In this document: piece by piece, positions 1 to 10,099 of the stretch
Layout: each line of letters begins with the position of its first letter
Position numbering within the stretch: position 1 is the stretch's first letter
From: Euonymus europaeus
Lineage: Eukaryota > Streptophyta > Magnoliopsida > Celastrales > Celastraceae
Length of the DNA stretch: 64,000 bases
Direction of reading: 5' to 3'
NCBI GenBank assembly: GCA_963580455.1
Contig: OY756970.1
Location: forward strand, 4,340,001 to 4,404,000
The notes under the pieces: model-generated
Told to the model about the DNA's origin: nothing
The model's database searches: none
The model's input: the letters and a program-made list of their open reading frames with translations, nothing else
Translations under genes and position numbers: made by a program

Positions 1-23
1 TCAATTGCAGAACTCCCACATAC

Positions 24-443
24 CTCAGCCTCATCAACTCTCTTCCAGCAATCAGGCTCCTCCCCATCCCACCCTCTATCATCCTCCCTGGCTCCCTTGC
101 TTCCTCCTCTGCCCTTAGCTGCCGTAGCGCCGCCTAGTTCCTTGTCAATGTCCTCGTCCCCGCTGGAAATGCTCAGCATTTCGACCTCTGAATCCTCATC
201 CTCCTCTACCGGCCTCCGGTTCTTCTGCTTCTGCTGTTGCTGCATCGTCCCGCTCCCCGCTCCCTTCTGCGGGGGCGGCCTTGCCTTCTGCAGCGGAGGC
301 TGCACGAAATTAACCACTTTACGAGGATCCCCGGAGGCTGAAGGCGGTGGCGGCCTCTGGTAGCTGAGATCGCGCTGCGATTGCTCCTTCAGAGCCATCT
401 GGAGAAGCTCGTCCTCTTCTAAATCGTCGCTATCGGTTGACAT
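24..443 (-). CDS. SEC5A: Exocyst subunit SEC5A-like, exon 1 (partial gene)
   Basis: SEC5 is a subunit of the octameric exocyst, which tethers secretory vesicles to the plasma membrane. Read on the minus strand from the ATG at 443-441, the exon gives 140 in-frame codons. They start MSTDSDDLEEDELLQMALKE, followed by SQRDLSYQ, a Pro/Gln-rich linker, an acidic segment with EVEMLSISSGDED, and WDGEEPDCWKRVDEAE. This order matches the N-terminus I know for plant SEC5A. The exon ends at GAG followed by GTATGT, a good splice donor, in phase 0. All downstream exons, including the main exocyst fold, lie left of the window. The acidic and Gln-rich linker is the low-conservation part of the family. A large Mutator-like element begins only 177 bp upstream of the start codon, so promoter and 5' UTR are short or displaced. 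Confidence 0.9.
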
Positions 444-619
444 TTTTTTGAATTAGGAGAATTGGCTGGGATGTTTTGGGATTTTAGGCCGAGATCGCTT
501 AATTAGTTTTAGATCTGGAGAATTATGTTTGATTATTGATTATTGATGGCTGTGGGTTTTGTTCGTGTTTATTGATCTGTTGCAGAGAGTGCGGCCGGAA
601 GGATGCGGTGTTTACATTC
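444..619 (-). promoter_or_regulatory. SEC5A 5' UTR/proximal promoter remnant
   Basis: These 176 bases separate the SEC5A start codon from the terminal inverted repeat of the MULE. I see no clear TATA box on the minus strand. A GC-richer patch (GAGTGCGGCCGGAAGG) lies at 587-602. The original distal promoter would now lie beyond the 6.9-kb element, so the present promoter is either this stub or includes MULE sequence. This is inferred from position only. Confidence 0.4.
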
Positions 620-770
620 GGATTTTTTTGGAAAAATAACCCTTTAAAAACATCAAATTATAAATCTAATCTCACCTTTTTTATTTCAAAAATGATCTTT
701 TGAAATCGTAACATATCTTGCATGCCCTCAAACACTATTTCTCCCAAAATTATTTATCAATTAAAAAAAA
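620..770 (+). repeat. Left terminal inverted repeat of the MULE
   Basis: It begins GGATTTTTTTGGAAAAATAA and contains CACCTTTTTTAT and GCCCTCAAA blocks. All reappear, in order, in the reverse complement of 7415-7564. CT-rich sequence (CTCTCTCACC) follows on the inner side of both copies. Confidence 0.8.
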
Positions 771-1916
771 ATCAAAAATAAAATATTATGACTGAAACAA
801 CTCTCTCACCCCTCTCTCAACCCAATCTCACCGTCTCAAGCAAGTTTGTCATCGCGACCATGTCTCCCTGTAGCTTTCTATGCCATCACGACCCAACGTT
901 TCCTTCACGACGACGCTGCCTCCCCGTCACCGTGACAATGTTGCGTCTTTATTACCCGGACATTGCCTCTCAAGTTTGTATATTTGCATAGATAGCATCT
1001 AAGAAATTCTTTTGCTGCTACAAAGATGTCTTTGTTGCTGTGAATCTTTACAAAGTAGTTGTACTAGTGATCTTGAAAAAGTAATAATTTGCCTTGGTTT
1101 GCCCCATTATGGTCTGTACACTCTTCTTTCTTATTATTCTTCTTGTTTTGATTCTTTTGTGAGGCTTGGATGTTTTTGAATAGTGAATGAACTTGAAATT
1201 AACAATTTTATGTGTTTACAGAGAATCCATTTTATGATTGTATCAAAACTTGAATACTAAAGTGATATGCCTTGCACTTTTACTCTTAAGTTGAAGTTTT
1301 TATTTTGTTCTGGCAATTCTTACAAGGTTTATGCGAGCTTGGATTACCTTAATCCACAATGCATTTCAATTTGGTTTATTAGAAAATCATCATCATGCTT
1401 TTGTCTCCAAGTTTCTTCAAGGCTTCCACTTGCCTCCAACATCAGGGAACTTATAATGAAGCTTGAAAATGTGCATATGTTGTGGTTGGATTTATGTCTT
1501 CTTTCATCCTTTGTTGCTAGATTTATTTATTTTTCTCTAACGCAACACTTGTTTCTTTGTTGTACTGTTATTTGAATCGCTAGTTATTTCTACCCAATTT
1601 TCTACAGTTTTAGTTATCATTGTCTTAAGATCTTACCTTCAACAATATGTACTTATTTTGTGCTTCATGTGTCATTGACACATTCATTTTTGTTGTCCAT
1701 GAATTAGTGATGTTGCATTTATGATGACAGCTATAGATGCGATGAGAAACTTTGGTTTTTATTGCTCATAGTACATATGGTCTTTTCCATTTGAAATGTT
1801 CTCTTATTGATTATTTCCTATTATCATCGCAATCCCATTTTGTTGTAATTTTCTGCATTTGGAACTTGATATCTTATATTTATTGTTGTGTTATTCTTGT
1901 GTGCAGAATTTTTAAA
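771..1916. other. Sub-terminal MULE sequence, no convincing gene
   Basis: This is AT-rich DNA with T-rich runs between the left TIR and the DUF1985 coding remnant. It may have been promoter, leader and introns of the plus-strand gene. Short open frames here (for example 788-991 and 1267-1575) have no recognisable domain and a biased composition. I regard them as chance. Confidence 0.5.
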
Positions 1917-2934
1917 CTCTGGATTTCAGAATTCCAGTTCAAGATAGATTACAATCCAAAGTTATCAACCAATCTAGACTCGCATAAGCTATGAACATAA
2001 TTAAATTAAAGCTTCAAGGTGACGAGCTAGAGTCATTTAGGGCATCTTGTTTTGGACATTTTTTGGGCATTGAGGAGGTTTCGTGGGTGCCTTGAATTGC
2101 TCATCAGGTGTTGTTACACCAACTGCTCTCTCCTCCAAACGAAGCAGTAGGTAGGCTGGTTTTTAGGATTGGAGGACACAAGTTGACATTCTCGTTGAAC
2201 GAATTCAACTTAATAACTGGTCTCCGTTGTTCACCACTTTCAGATCTGAGTACGTTCTTACCAAAAAACAGAGATATAATGGTGCAAAAGTTTTTCCAAG
2301 GCCAACATAGGGTCACATGCAATGCATTGCGTGATAAGTTCATTGCGTGTGAAGAGTCTAACAATAAATTGAGATTGGCTATTGTGTACTTCATAGAGTT
2401 TGTTCTCATGGGAAAGGAACCGAAATTGTTCATTGACACCAATTGGTTGGAATTGGTAGGCTCACTTGAGGAGTTTAATAACTTCCTATGGGGAATTCTA
2501 TCATTCAAGCGCACTGCTGAGTCATTGAATAGCGCTTTGATAGGCCGTGCTGAGAAGAATAAACAGAAGGGAAAAGGGTTGAACTTTTATAGTTTGGTTG
2601 GATTTCCTTTTGCATTTCATGTAATTCCTACTTTAATTTTCAAAATCTTATTGGTTGTTATTTTTATAAAATACATGACATATTTTATTTGTGATTTGAA
2701 TATATTGTCAATCTAAATATGGATTTACAAAGCTATTCCAGCGATCGATCTGAATTTTGCTTCAGCATTTGAGGAAAAGTACCCATAAATACTGCAATGG
2801 AGAGTAGATTGCGCACCAAAATCAGAAAATGTTATTGACATCTTATTCACTGAATGATGTGAATGTTATCACCCAATCAATTCACCTACTATTTATGTTT
2901 GCTTTTGAATATCTGAAAAATGTTGAGAATTATT

Positions 2935-3045
2935 GGTATTTAGTTGAGAACAGTTTATTTACTGGTTGAAGCAAGTTTATTTACTAGTTGAGCATAGTTT
3001 AGTTAGTGGTTGAGAACAGTTTAGTTATTGGTTGAGAACCTGTTG
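2935..3045 (+). repeat. GGTTGAGAAC minisatellite, block 1 (sense to DUF1985 gene)
   Basis: About four imperfect copies of a roughly 23-base unit with core GGTTGAGAACAGTTTA lie in a probable intron between the DUF1985 block and the next coding block. Confidence 0.7.
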
Positions 3046-3479
3046 TGTTGTGTTTCTAGATTGAAGTGCACACTTCATTGGAGCATACCATTGAAGAATG
3101 TGAGCAAGATTATGCTTCATACTGTGATGGCAACATGGGCTTACTGGAGAAAGCGCCTGTGATTAAGGCAATGAGAATGAAATGATCAAGTAGTCGAACT
3201 CAGCCATCGATTTAGCAATCTGAAATTCCAATGGCATAAAATATTGTTTGTTTATTTCAGTTGTGATATTTTTCCCTACCTATAATATGATATCTCCCAA
3301 TGTATTTATATTTTTATTTTGTCTTAATGTAGGTTGAAGCGAATAGCTCAATTGGGGGAGAGAATTGATGCCTTGGATAAGAAGTTGTCAGTCCGGTTTG
3401 ATGACCTAACCAAAAGGATTTCCTCCGTTCAAAAATCCTTGGAGACAATGGAAAGTGGAGAGAAGAAAGATGAGAGGAG

Positions 3480-4022
3480 AGTGCTCACTAGGAGCCAAGA
3501 TAATAGGAAAGAGAAAGAAGAAGAAAAGGAAGAAGAAGAAGAAGAAAGAGATAGAGGAAAAGAAAGGCAAAAGGAAAAGAGAGGAGGAAAAGAAAAGGAA
3601 TGAGGAAGAGAAGAAGAAAAAAAAGTAGAAAGAGGAGGAAGATAAAGAGAAAAAAGGGAAGAAAGAGGAAGAGAAAAAAAAAGAACAAAGAGGAGGAGGA
3701 GGAGGAGAAAGAGGAAGAATAGAAAAAGACGGAAGAAGAGGAAGATAAAGAGAAAAAAATGAAGAAAAAGGAAGATGAGAAAAGGAAGAGAAAGAGAAGA
3801 ATGATGAAGAGAGAGAAAAAAAAAGGATAGCGGAACAAAAGAAAGATGAGAAAAAGAAAGATGACAATAAAGAGAAGAAAGATGAAGAGAAAAAACATAA
3901 GAGAAAGGAAGAAATAGAGAAGAAACAGGAAGAGGAAAAAAAAGAGGAGGAAGAGGAGAAGAAGGAAGAGAAACAGAAAGAAGATAAAAAGAAGGAGGAC
4001 GAGGAAAAGGAAGAAAAAAAGT
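3480..4022 (+). repeat. 540-bp polypurine tract (GAA/GAG-rich)
   Basis: The plus strand is almost entirely A and G, with GAAGAA, GAGGAG and AAAGAAA words. It reads as Lys/Glu/Arg-rich protein in frame with the upstream coiled coil up to a stop near 3601, and with frame changes afterwards. Two long open frames on the minus strand (3406-4149 and 3488-4069) are only the Phe/Ser complement of this tract and should not be taken as genes. Confidence 0.85.
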
Positions 4023-4479
4023 GCATGCACGTCAAGTACGTGTACACAAAAAGGCACGATATGTGACATCGCCCTATGTCAACCCAATTGAGAAAAAGAA
4101 GAAGATTGTGGCTGTCAGTGATGTGAATTTGTTCAAGGAGTTTCCTCAAGAAGGGGAAGATGCTATGGTGTGATATTTTTCTAGAGGTGATAGTAGGAGC
4201 AAAGTGATTGAATTTCCTAAACGCTATGCATCAAAGGAATGGTTTGACACTACAATGGATCCTGCCAAATGGTTTGATGAGATGGTATAAAATGAATTTC
4301 TATCAATCTATTAACTAAATAATGTTTTTTGGAATATATTATACTAACTCATTTTGTATACTATGGAATGTATTCTCAGCATATCGACACAACCATTCAT
4401 TTCATGTTGAAAAGAAAGGCAGAGCATCCATAAGTATTCCCCCATAATTGTGACATTATCCAGACCCAATTCCACGTAA

Positions 4480-4700
4480 GTACTTGGTTGATATCTGAAT
4501 ATTTTAACATGGTTGAGAACTTAATATTTTTGCTTAGTTGAAAAATGTATGATTGCTTGGTTGAGAACTAAATATTTGTACTTGGTTGAGATTTGAATAT
4601 TCTAACTTGGTTGAGAAATATATGATTGCTTGGTTGAGATCTGAATTTTTGCTTAATTGAGAAATGTATGATTGCTTGGTTGAGAAATGAATTTTCATGC
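4480..4700 (+). repeat. GGTTGAGAAC minisatellite, block 2 (sense to DUF1985 gene)
   Basis: About eight copies of (C/A)TTGGTTGAGA followed by variable spacers such as ACTTAATATT and AATGTATGATTG lie between the C48 lead-in and the convergent mudrA remnant. Orientation is the same as block 1. Confidence 0.75.
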
Positions 4701-4704
4701 AAGT

Positions 4705-6051
4705 TTGCATTGATCAGTGCTACTCATTATTCCAAAAGAAAGGTGGCCCTATCCATGTTACATTGAAGGAAGAAATCATCTTCAATCTGAACAGGCTCCA
4801 TTGGACCGTGTGCATTCATAACATACTTCATTTGAATTTCATGTGTGAGACGATCAATCTTTGAAATATCATACATAATGTCCAATAATGCTTCATACGA
4901 AATGTCATTTTAAACAATCACACCTTTGTTTTTTCCACCTTGATACAAAAAATTGATGTCAAATTTCTTCCACTCTCCACAGTCACGTACTAATATTATA
5001 AACCAAACGTCAAACTATTCTCAACCTATTATAATGTATTTCTCAACCTACAAATATTACTCAAATGAATTATCAACCAAGAAAAAACACTCAATTAATT
5101 CTCAACTAAGTAAAAACAGTTAATACTCAACCAATCAAAATAGACAGTTCTCAACCAACTCTAAACAAGCAGTTCTCAACCAAGTCAAAATAGACATTTC
5201 TCAACCAATTAAAACAAACAGTTTTCAACCAAGTCTAAATAGGCAGTTCTCAACCAAGTCTCAGGCAGTTCTCAACTAAGTCAAAAACAGTAAGTTCTCA
5301 ACCAATCAAATAAACAATTCTTAACCAATCAAAACAGGTAGTTTTCAACTAAGTCAAAACAGTCAGTTTTTAACCAATCAAAACATGTAGTTTTCAACCA
5401 AGTAAAAACATACAGTTCTTAGCCAAGTTAAAACAGTCAATACTATAATGCATTTCTCATTCGTTAACCAAAAAAACAATATTGAGAAAATAATACAAGA
5501 TTCTTAACTGTCATAGCCTTAGGCTACATTCTCAACCTAATAAACAAACCAGACTACAAATTGATATGATAAACATAAAATTGCTAGTCTTCCTCGAGAT
5601 TGATTGCATTTTGCTCAACATCTATGACATCATCTACCATATTTGCATTTGGCCAATCGTCATTTATAAAATCGGGGGTAACATAGATGTGTATTCATTC
5701 ATATCCATGAACCACTTCGAGCATATCTCTCGTATTGCTTACATTCTTCAAAATACGGAGTCCATGCTCCAGATCCTTCATATTTGGTACCTGGTAGTAG
5801 CATCCATCTTTGTCATACCCCAAATCCTACTCAATACAGAATTAAATGTCGAACATAAACATCAAAGAAGGGTCACACTTCATCTCATTTATGAATCCTC
5901 CAACGTACTTCACACGAGGGAATCCTCTTGGAATGAATTGCAGAATCCCATAATGGTGAGTTATGACTTTAAATTTATTGATTGAACTAACGAACTTAAG
6001 CATTATGTCTTCAATGTTACCTTTTATGATTGGTTGAACCATCCTATTCAT
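4705..6051 (-). pseudogene. mudrA-type transposase, N-terminal part only, decayed
   Basis: On the minus strand, 6051-5588 encodes a PB1-like N-terminal domain of plant MULE transposases: RVKYVGGFINEMKCDPS, then DLGYDKDGCYYQVPNMKDLE, HGLRILKN and PDFINDDWP. It is broken by stops at about 5844, 5829 and 5694. After a minisatellite block, 4980-4705 encodes the next conserved segment (DISYEALLDIMYDISKID, HEIQMKYVMNAHGP, VQIEDDFFLQC). The DDE catalytic core, zinc knuckle and SWIM finger that should follow are absent. The gene now converges with the DUF1985 gene at about 4.7 kb. The missing 3' part shows the element has suffered a large internal deletion. Confidence 0.7.
4985..5460 (-). repeat. GGTTGAGAAC minisatellite, block 3 (sense to mudrA remnant)
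   Basis: About 17-20 imperfect copies of a 22-25-base unit, on the plus strand TTCTCAACCAAGTCAAAACA and variants. The reverse complement contains GGTTGAGAAC, so the unit is in sense orientation relative to the minus-strand gene. Point changes and small indels are frequent. Confidence 0.8.
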
Positions 6052-6189
6052 TTTCTCCTCAATGGTATGTTTTTTTACTAGTCAAACCATTCTATTCATT
6101 ATCTCCTCAACGTTACGTTTCTTTACTAGTCGAACAATCCTACAACTAACAACATTTATCAACATAAAATTGAAAAATATACGGTTCTA

Positions 6190-6995
6190 AAACTAATTCA
6201 CAACCATTTCTAAACCAAAAAAGTGAAAAACACTTAGTTCTCAACCAATCAAAACAGACTGTTCACAACTTATTCAAAACAGATAGTACTTAACCAATCA
6301 AAATAGACATTTCTCAACCAAGTCAAAATAGACAAAATATGCATTTCTCAACGTAGTCAAAATAGAAATTTCTCAACCAATCAAAACAGACATTTCTCAA
6401 GCAAGTCAAAACACTCAATTTTCAACCAATCAAGACAGAAAGTTCTCAACCACGTCTGAACAGTCAGTTCTCAACTAAACAAAATAGGCAGTTCTCAACT
6501 AAGTCTAAATAGGCAGTTCTCAACCAAGTCAAAGCACTCAGTACTCAACCAATCAAAATAGACATTTCTCAACCAAGTCAAAACATATTGTTCTTTACCA
6601 CTCAAAACATGCATTTCTCAACGTAGTCAAAATAGTCATTTCTCAACCAAGTCAATACACTCAGTTCTCAATCAATCAAAACAGACATTTCTCAACCAAG
6701 TCAAAACAGACAGTTCTCAACCACGTCTAAACAATTAGTTCTCAAACAATAAAAACATGCATTTCTCAACCAAGACAAAATTGGCAGTTCTCAACTAATC
6801 AAAATAAGAAGTTCTCAACTAATCAAAAAAATGCAGTTCTCAACCAAGTCAAAACAAACAGTTCTTAATCAATGGAATAAAATTCAGTTTTTAACTACTG
6901 ACAAATAGTTCAATTCTCAACCTCACAATCACTCTATTCTCAACTTGAATAACAAGCATATCTCAACCAATGAAAAAACATGCATGTCTTAGGCA
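6190..6995 (-). repeat. GGTTGAGAAC minisatellite, block 4 (sense to mudrA remnant)
   Basis: About 30 imperfect copies of the same 22-25-base unit as block 3, including CAGACATTTCTCAACCAAGT on the plus strand. The block lies just 5' of the PB1-like exon of the minus-strand gene, probably in its leader intron. Confidence 0.8.
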
Positions 6996-7414
6996 CTACA
7001 AAAAATTCAATTCTTAATAACTCCATATATGTTTACAAAACTAAACCCACAAATCAATTTCAATGGATAATCAAGCAAAACTATGTTTGCATCACTTGAA
7101 TCTAAGAATACAATCTAGTTCTTTCTAAAATTCAAAACTTTCATTTCATGTGTCAATCCACATGGAAGGGACACCAAATACAAGCATATGAGAAAAATTA
7201 AGAGAGAGTACCTCAATATGCTGAGAGAGATAGAAAGTGAGAGAACATGGTAGAGAGAGAGAGCGAAAAAGCACGGTAGAGAGAGAGAGTGCGAGAGAGA
7301 GCACGACAACCTTCTTCCTCTTTTTTCCTCAAAATGTCGATCATCCAGCTTAGAGTGAGAGAGTTGCAATAGATATAGTGGAAAATGAGAAACAGTAGGA
7401 GTGAGGTGTGAAGA
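6996..7414. other. Sub-terminal MULE sequence with GAGAGA-rich patch
   Basis: It includes a purine-rich GAGAGAGA patch at 7200-7310 that mirrors the CT-rich sequence inside the left TIR. A minus-strand open frame (7115-7369) is Ser/Leu-rich because of this patch and is not a credible gene. Confidence 0.5.
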
Positions 7415-7564
7415 TTTTATTTGGTAAATGATTTTGGGGGGAAATGGATTTTGAGGGTATGTGAGTCATTTAACAGGCCAAAATAGTTACTTATGAAATT
7501 ATAAAAAAGGTATGGCTAAAGTTATAATTTCATGTTTTGAAAGAGTTATTTTTCAAGAAAACCC
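7415..7564 (-). repeat. Right terminal inverted repeat of the MULE
   Basis: The reverse complement begins GGGTTTTCTTGAAAAATAAC and continues with TACCTTTTTTAT and ACCCTCAAAATCC, matching the left repeat at 620-770. The canonical MULE-like GGG start is better kept here than at the left end. Confidence 0.8.
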
Positions 7565-7979
7565 TTTCAATTATGACTATAACCAGTAAAGTACCCGCGC
7601 TATGTGCGGCTTGTGTGTGTATATATATATTAAAAAAAATTATTTGTTAACAATGATTTTTATTATTTTATTAGAATAGATTTATCTATAGTTATTGGAA
7701 TTTATTTATTTATTTTATTTGTTCCATGATATATTTTTAATAGATATTGTTTAAAGTTTCAAGTTATTTTATGTCTAACTTTTACCATTTTGATATAAAG
7801 TTTTAGTTAATTCATGTCAAATAATAATTTTTCAAATATATCTATTTAATATATCCATTTTAGATAGACACTGATTTCATATTTTTGGGGTCAATTTAAT
7901 TATATTTTTATCACTTTTTAAGGAAATTAGAGTTTGAAGCTGGTTTAAAAAAAAGCTGGCGATAACTCTGCTATATTAG
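7565..7979. other. AT-rich spacer
   Basis: This is intergenic DNA to the right of the MULE. A short GC-rich near-palindrome (CCCGCGCTATGTGCGG) lies at 7594-7609, followed by TG/TA dinucleotides. No coding signal is seen. Confidence 0.5.
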
Positions 7980-8245
7980 TCTCCACCTTAGTGGATGGCT
8001 TGTATTAGGCCTCAACATTTGGTCATTTGCTTGACTCCATCAGGGACTTAGTTGCTCTTGTGGGACCTCTCTCTTTTGATCATGCTAAAAGGTTTTGTAA
8101 TTCTGTAGCTCATATCTTAGCTGTACATGCTCAATCTCTGGGTCTTTTAGTGTTTGGCTTGAGAAAACTCGAGTGCATTGTTTCAGCCCTTGTAAATGAT
8201 AGTGCCTCTTTTTACCTGGTTCTTTATATATCCATATTTCATTAA
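7980..8245 (+). pseudogene. LINE-type RNase H (RVT_3) fragment
   Basis: The plus frame reads FGHLLDSIRDLVALVGP, then SFDHAKRFCNSVAHILAVHA, then a Leu-rich tail ending SALVNDSASF. The N-S-V-A-H-x-L-A pattern with an upstream K-R is the C-terminal part of the RNase H-like domain of plant LINEs and LINE-derived proteins. Only the last third of the domain is present. The rest of the element is not nearby. Confidence 0.6.
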
Positions 8246-8657
8246 AAAATGATATCTATGTAATTTTGTCCTATTTTGTGTTTAGTAGTACACATGTATG
8301 AGACGCTTTGCCCATTTCGTTCCTCCCAAAGCTTCCTATTTAATGTCATATAAGGTTGAAACTTTGTCAATTAATTATCCCTAAATTAGTTTTTCCACCC
8401 AATGCTCTAGCCCATGTGATATCTTCTCTAATGGTGCTTGATAGTAGTGGTACTGAAAATTTTGGAGTGTGTTGAGAGAGTAATAAGAAAAAGAATATGT
8501 AAAAAGTGAAAATTTTGTATTAGGAGATGTGAACACATGATATTTTGAGAGTTTGATGATGGAAAGTGAAAAAATTGTATTGAAAGATGTGTTTTATTGA
8601 TGTGGAATAGAGGTGAGACCCAAAAGTGAAATTTGGAGAGGGATATCAAATCTTGCA
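8246..8657. other. Unassigned spacer
   Basis: Low-complexity A/T- and G/A-rich DNA. No open frame with a recognisable domain. Confidence 0.4.
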
Positions 8658-8736
8658 TTGGATTGGCTTACAAATCCATTTGATTTGAGAATCCATTTGG
8701 ACTATCTCATTTGTAAGCCTATTATCCAATCTAATC
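8658..8736. repeat. Imperfect hairpin (MITE-like scrap)
   Basis: ATTGGATTGGCTTACAAAT on the left and its imperfect inverted copy ATTTGTAAGCCTATTATCCA on the right flank a loop of about 35 bases. The loop holds a direct repeat of AATCCATTTG. It could be a small foldback element; no target duplication is clear. Confidence 0.4.
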
Positions 8737-9612
8737 ATCTTCTAAACAGTCCAAGATTTCAAAATGACACAAAGTGTTAGGTGATTGTTTCCTAAGCCAT
8801 TGTCAATTGCTTCTTGAACAACATTGTCTTCACTGTTGAGGATGAGCGATTTTGGAGGAACTGTCGAGGCAATGGGGATCATCCCCGAGCAATCTCTGCG
8901 CACTGTTGTGGGGGATTTTGATTTAAGGGATATCAAATAGGGATATCAACAAGTTTCTAGAATTCAAGCCATATTATTCCAAACCTTGGTAAGGATGGCC
9001 ATATTCCGAGCTTGGCTATTAACCTTGACTCTTACCCCTCGGTGACCTGATTCAATATCAATAGGTGTTTCTCATGCACATGCTGATAGCCTAATAGTGA
9101 TTCACCCAAAACAGCTAGCTAGAATCACTTAGATGGAGAAGAGCCAGTTGTAGCATCACCAACAGGGGCATAAGTTGTCATCATTAATTTCAATGCAGTG
9201 TGCTCAAGGAGATCAATGCTTGCTTTACGTTGATACTATATACAATATGAAGTACCAGACAACGAAAAATATCCGCGCCCAATTGTTATTATTCAACAAT
9301 TAGAAAATTTATCAGATTATATGCAACATATCCCATACTTTTCTGTAGTTTGAGTCACCATCAAAACTTGTGGGTGTCTTTGGCACACCTTTTGTTGATT
9401 TGTTTTAACTTGTACTCATACCTCTGAATCTATGTTGAAAAACACACCAAAAAAAAAGGCTCATGATTGTGACCAATCACCTATTAAAACGCACAAGGTA
9501 CATCCATTAATATAAAACTGCAAAATTTATTTTCACCAATTAATGAAATTTTGGTGAGTTGTTATATAATAACTTATCCAAGTTATCTTGAACGGAAACT
9601 TTATAGAAAAAA
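8737..9612. other. Unassigned spacer
   Basis: On the minus strand, 9230-8742 gives short open stretches between stops (for example 8936-8742) without a family I recognise. It could be a decayed coding exon or chance. Confidence 0.3.
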
Positions 9613-9680
9613 GCGAGAAAAAAGAGTTTTTAGATGACTCTGTGAGGACGGAAAGAAAAACCTACTAATCACACAATTTT
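9613..9680 (+). repeat. 68-bp direct repeat, copy 1
   Basis: It contains GTGAGGACGGAAAGAA and CCTACTAATCACACA. A second, slightly diverged copy lies exactly 1500 bp downstream at 11113-11180. Confidence 0.75.
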
Positions 9681-10099
9681 TTGGAACAAATGATAACCAC
9701 AACACAAATGCTAAATCCAAGTAATAAGAAGTCATTAGACTAAGTCAAAAAATAAGATGCTCATCTATTTAGTAAGACTTCATAAAAATGGTACAGAGTT
9801 CAAGAGTGAACTTCATATTTGAAACTATTTACAAAAATTGAATATCAAAACTTAAAAGAAGTGAAAAAAAGGACCATTGTTAGTAATTGATTTATTATCA
9901 TCTTAAAGAACATCTCCAACACTAAGATATGTATGTTTAGAGTAAAACAATAGCTGGACACTGAGTACCCTTTCCACTGCCGAGGACACCTAGTCAATAC
10001 ACCAATTCAAACAGTTATTTTGATTTTCACTTGTTGAGTTTGTGACAATTGTGTGATTTTATGCAGTGAGGTAACTTATTTCAGTGGTGCAGTAGCCTA

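Larger units (their letters stand above)
1917..4470 (+). pseudogene. DUF1985/Ulp1-type gene of the MULE, decayed
   Basis: The best part (about 2020-2600) encodes a DUF1985 domain: FRASCFGHFLGI, then VGRLVFRIGGHKLTFSLNEF and LITGLRC, ending NFYSLVGFPFAFHV. A stop codon lies near 2095 and frame changes precede it. Further blocks are an acidic piece at 3060-3180 (IEECEQDYASYCDGN), a coiled-coil start at 3335-3480 (LGERIDALDKKLSVRFDDL), and a very long Lys/Glu tract. From about 4030 come SPYVNPIEKKKKI and RYASKEWFDTTMDPAKWFDE, the usual lead-in to the C48 (Ulp1) SUMO-protease domain. The catalytic His-Asp-Cys part is not found. Introns carry the GGTTGAGAAC minisatellite. In this transposon family the protein is accessory and of unknown function. 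Confidence 0.75.
620..7564. mobile_element. Mutator-like element (MULE) with long TIRs and two convergent decayed genes
   Basis: The ends are long imperfect inverted repeats. Left reads GGATTTTTTTGGAAAAATAA from 620; the reverse complement of the right end reads GGGTTTTCTTGAAAAATAAC from 7564. They stay alignable by eye for about 150 bp. The plus strand carries a DUF1985/Ulp1-type gene remnant and the minus strand the N-terminal part of a mudrA-type transposase gene. That pairing is known for plant Ulp1-carrying MULEs (Kaonashi-like). No DDE catalytic core and no complete Ulp1 peptidase are visible, so the element is non-autonomous. Candidate 9-bp target duplications TTTACATTC (611-619) and TTTCAATTA (7565-7573) agree at only 6 of 9 positions. 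Insertion just upstream of a gene is typical for MULEs. Confidence 0.8.

Noticed and set aside
788..1994. Three short plus-strand frames
   Set aside because: They lie in sub-terminal MULE DNA, have no homology I recognise and show T-rich chance composition, apart from the last 25 codons before 1994, which are counted with the DUF1985 remnant.
3406..4149. Long minus-strand frames of 247 and 193 codons
   Set aside because: They are Phe/Ser/Leu-only complements of the plus-strand polypurine tract and have no domain.
4740..4864. Plus-strand reading of 4700-4864 as the Ulp1 peptidase core
   Set aside because: The minus-strand reading matches the N-terminal MULE transposase region much better, and no His-Asp-Cys order is present on the plus strand.
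4985..6995. CRISPR-like array
   Set aside because: The units are 22-25 bp, degenerate and contiguous without unique spacers. It is a minisatellite inside a plant transposon.
8742..8936. 64-codon minus frame as a gene
   Set aside because: Isolated and short, without a domain. It may be a scrap of a decayed exon, but nothing supports a call.
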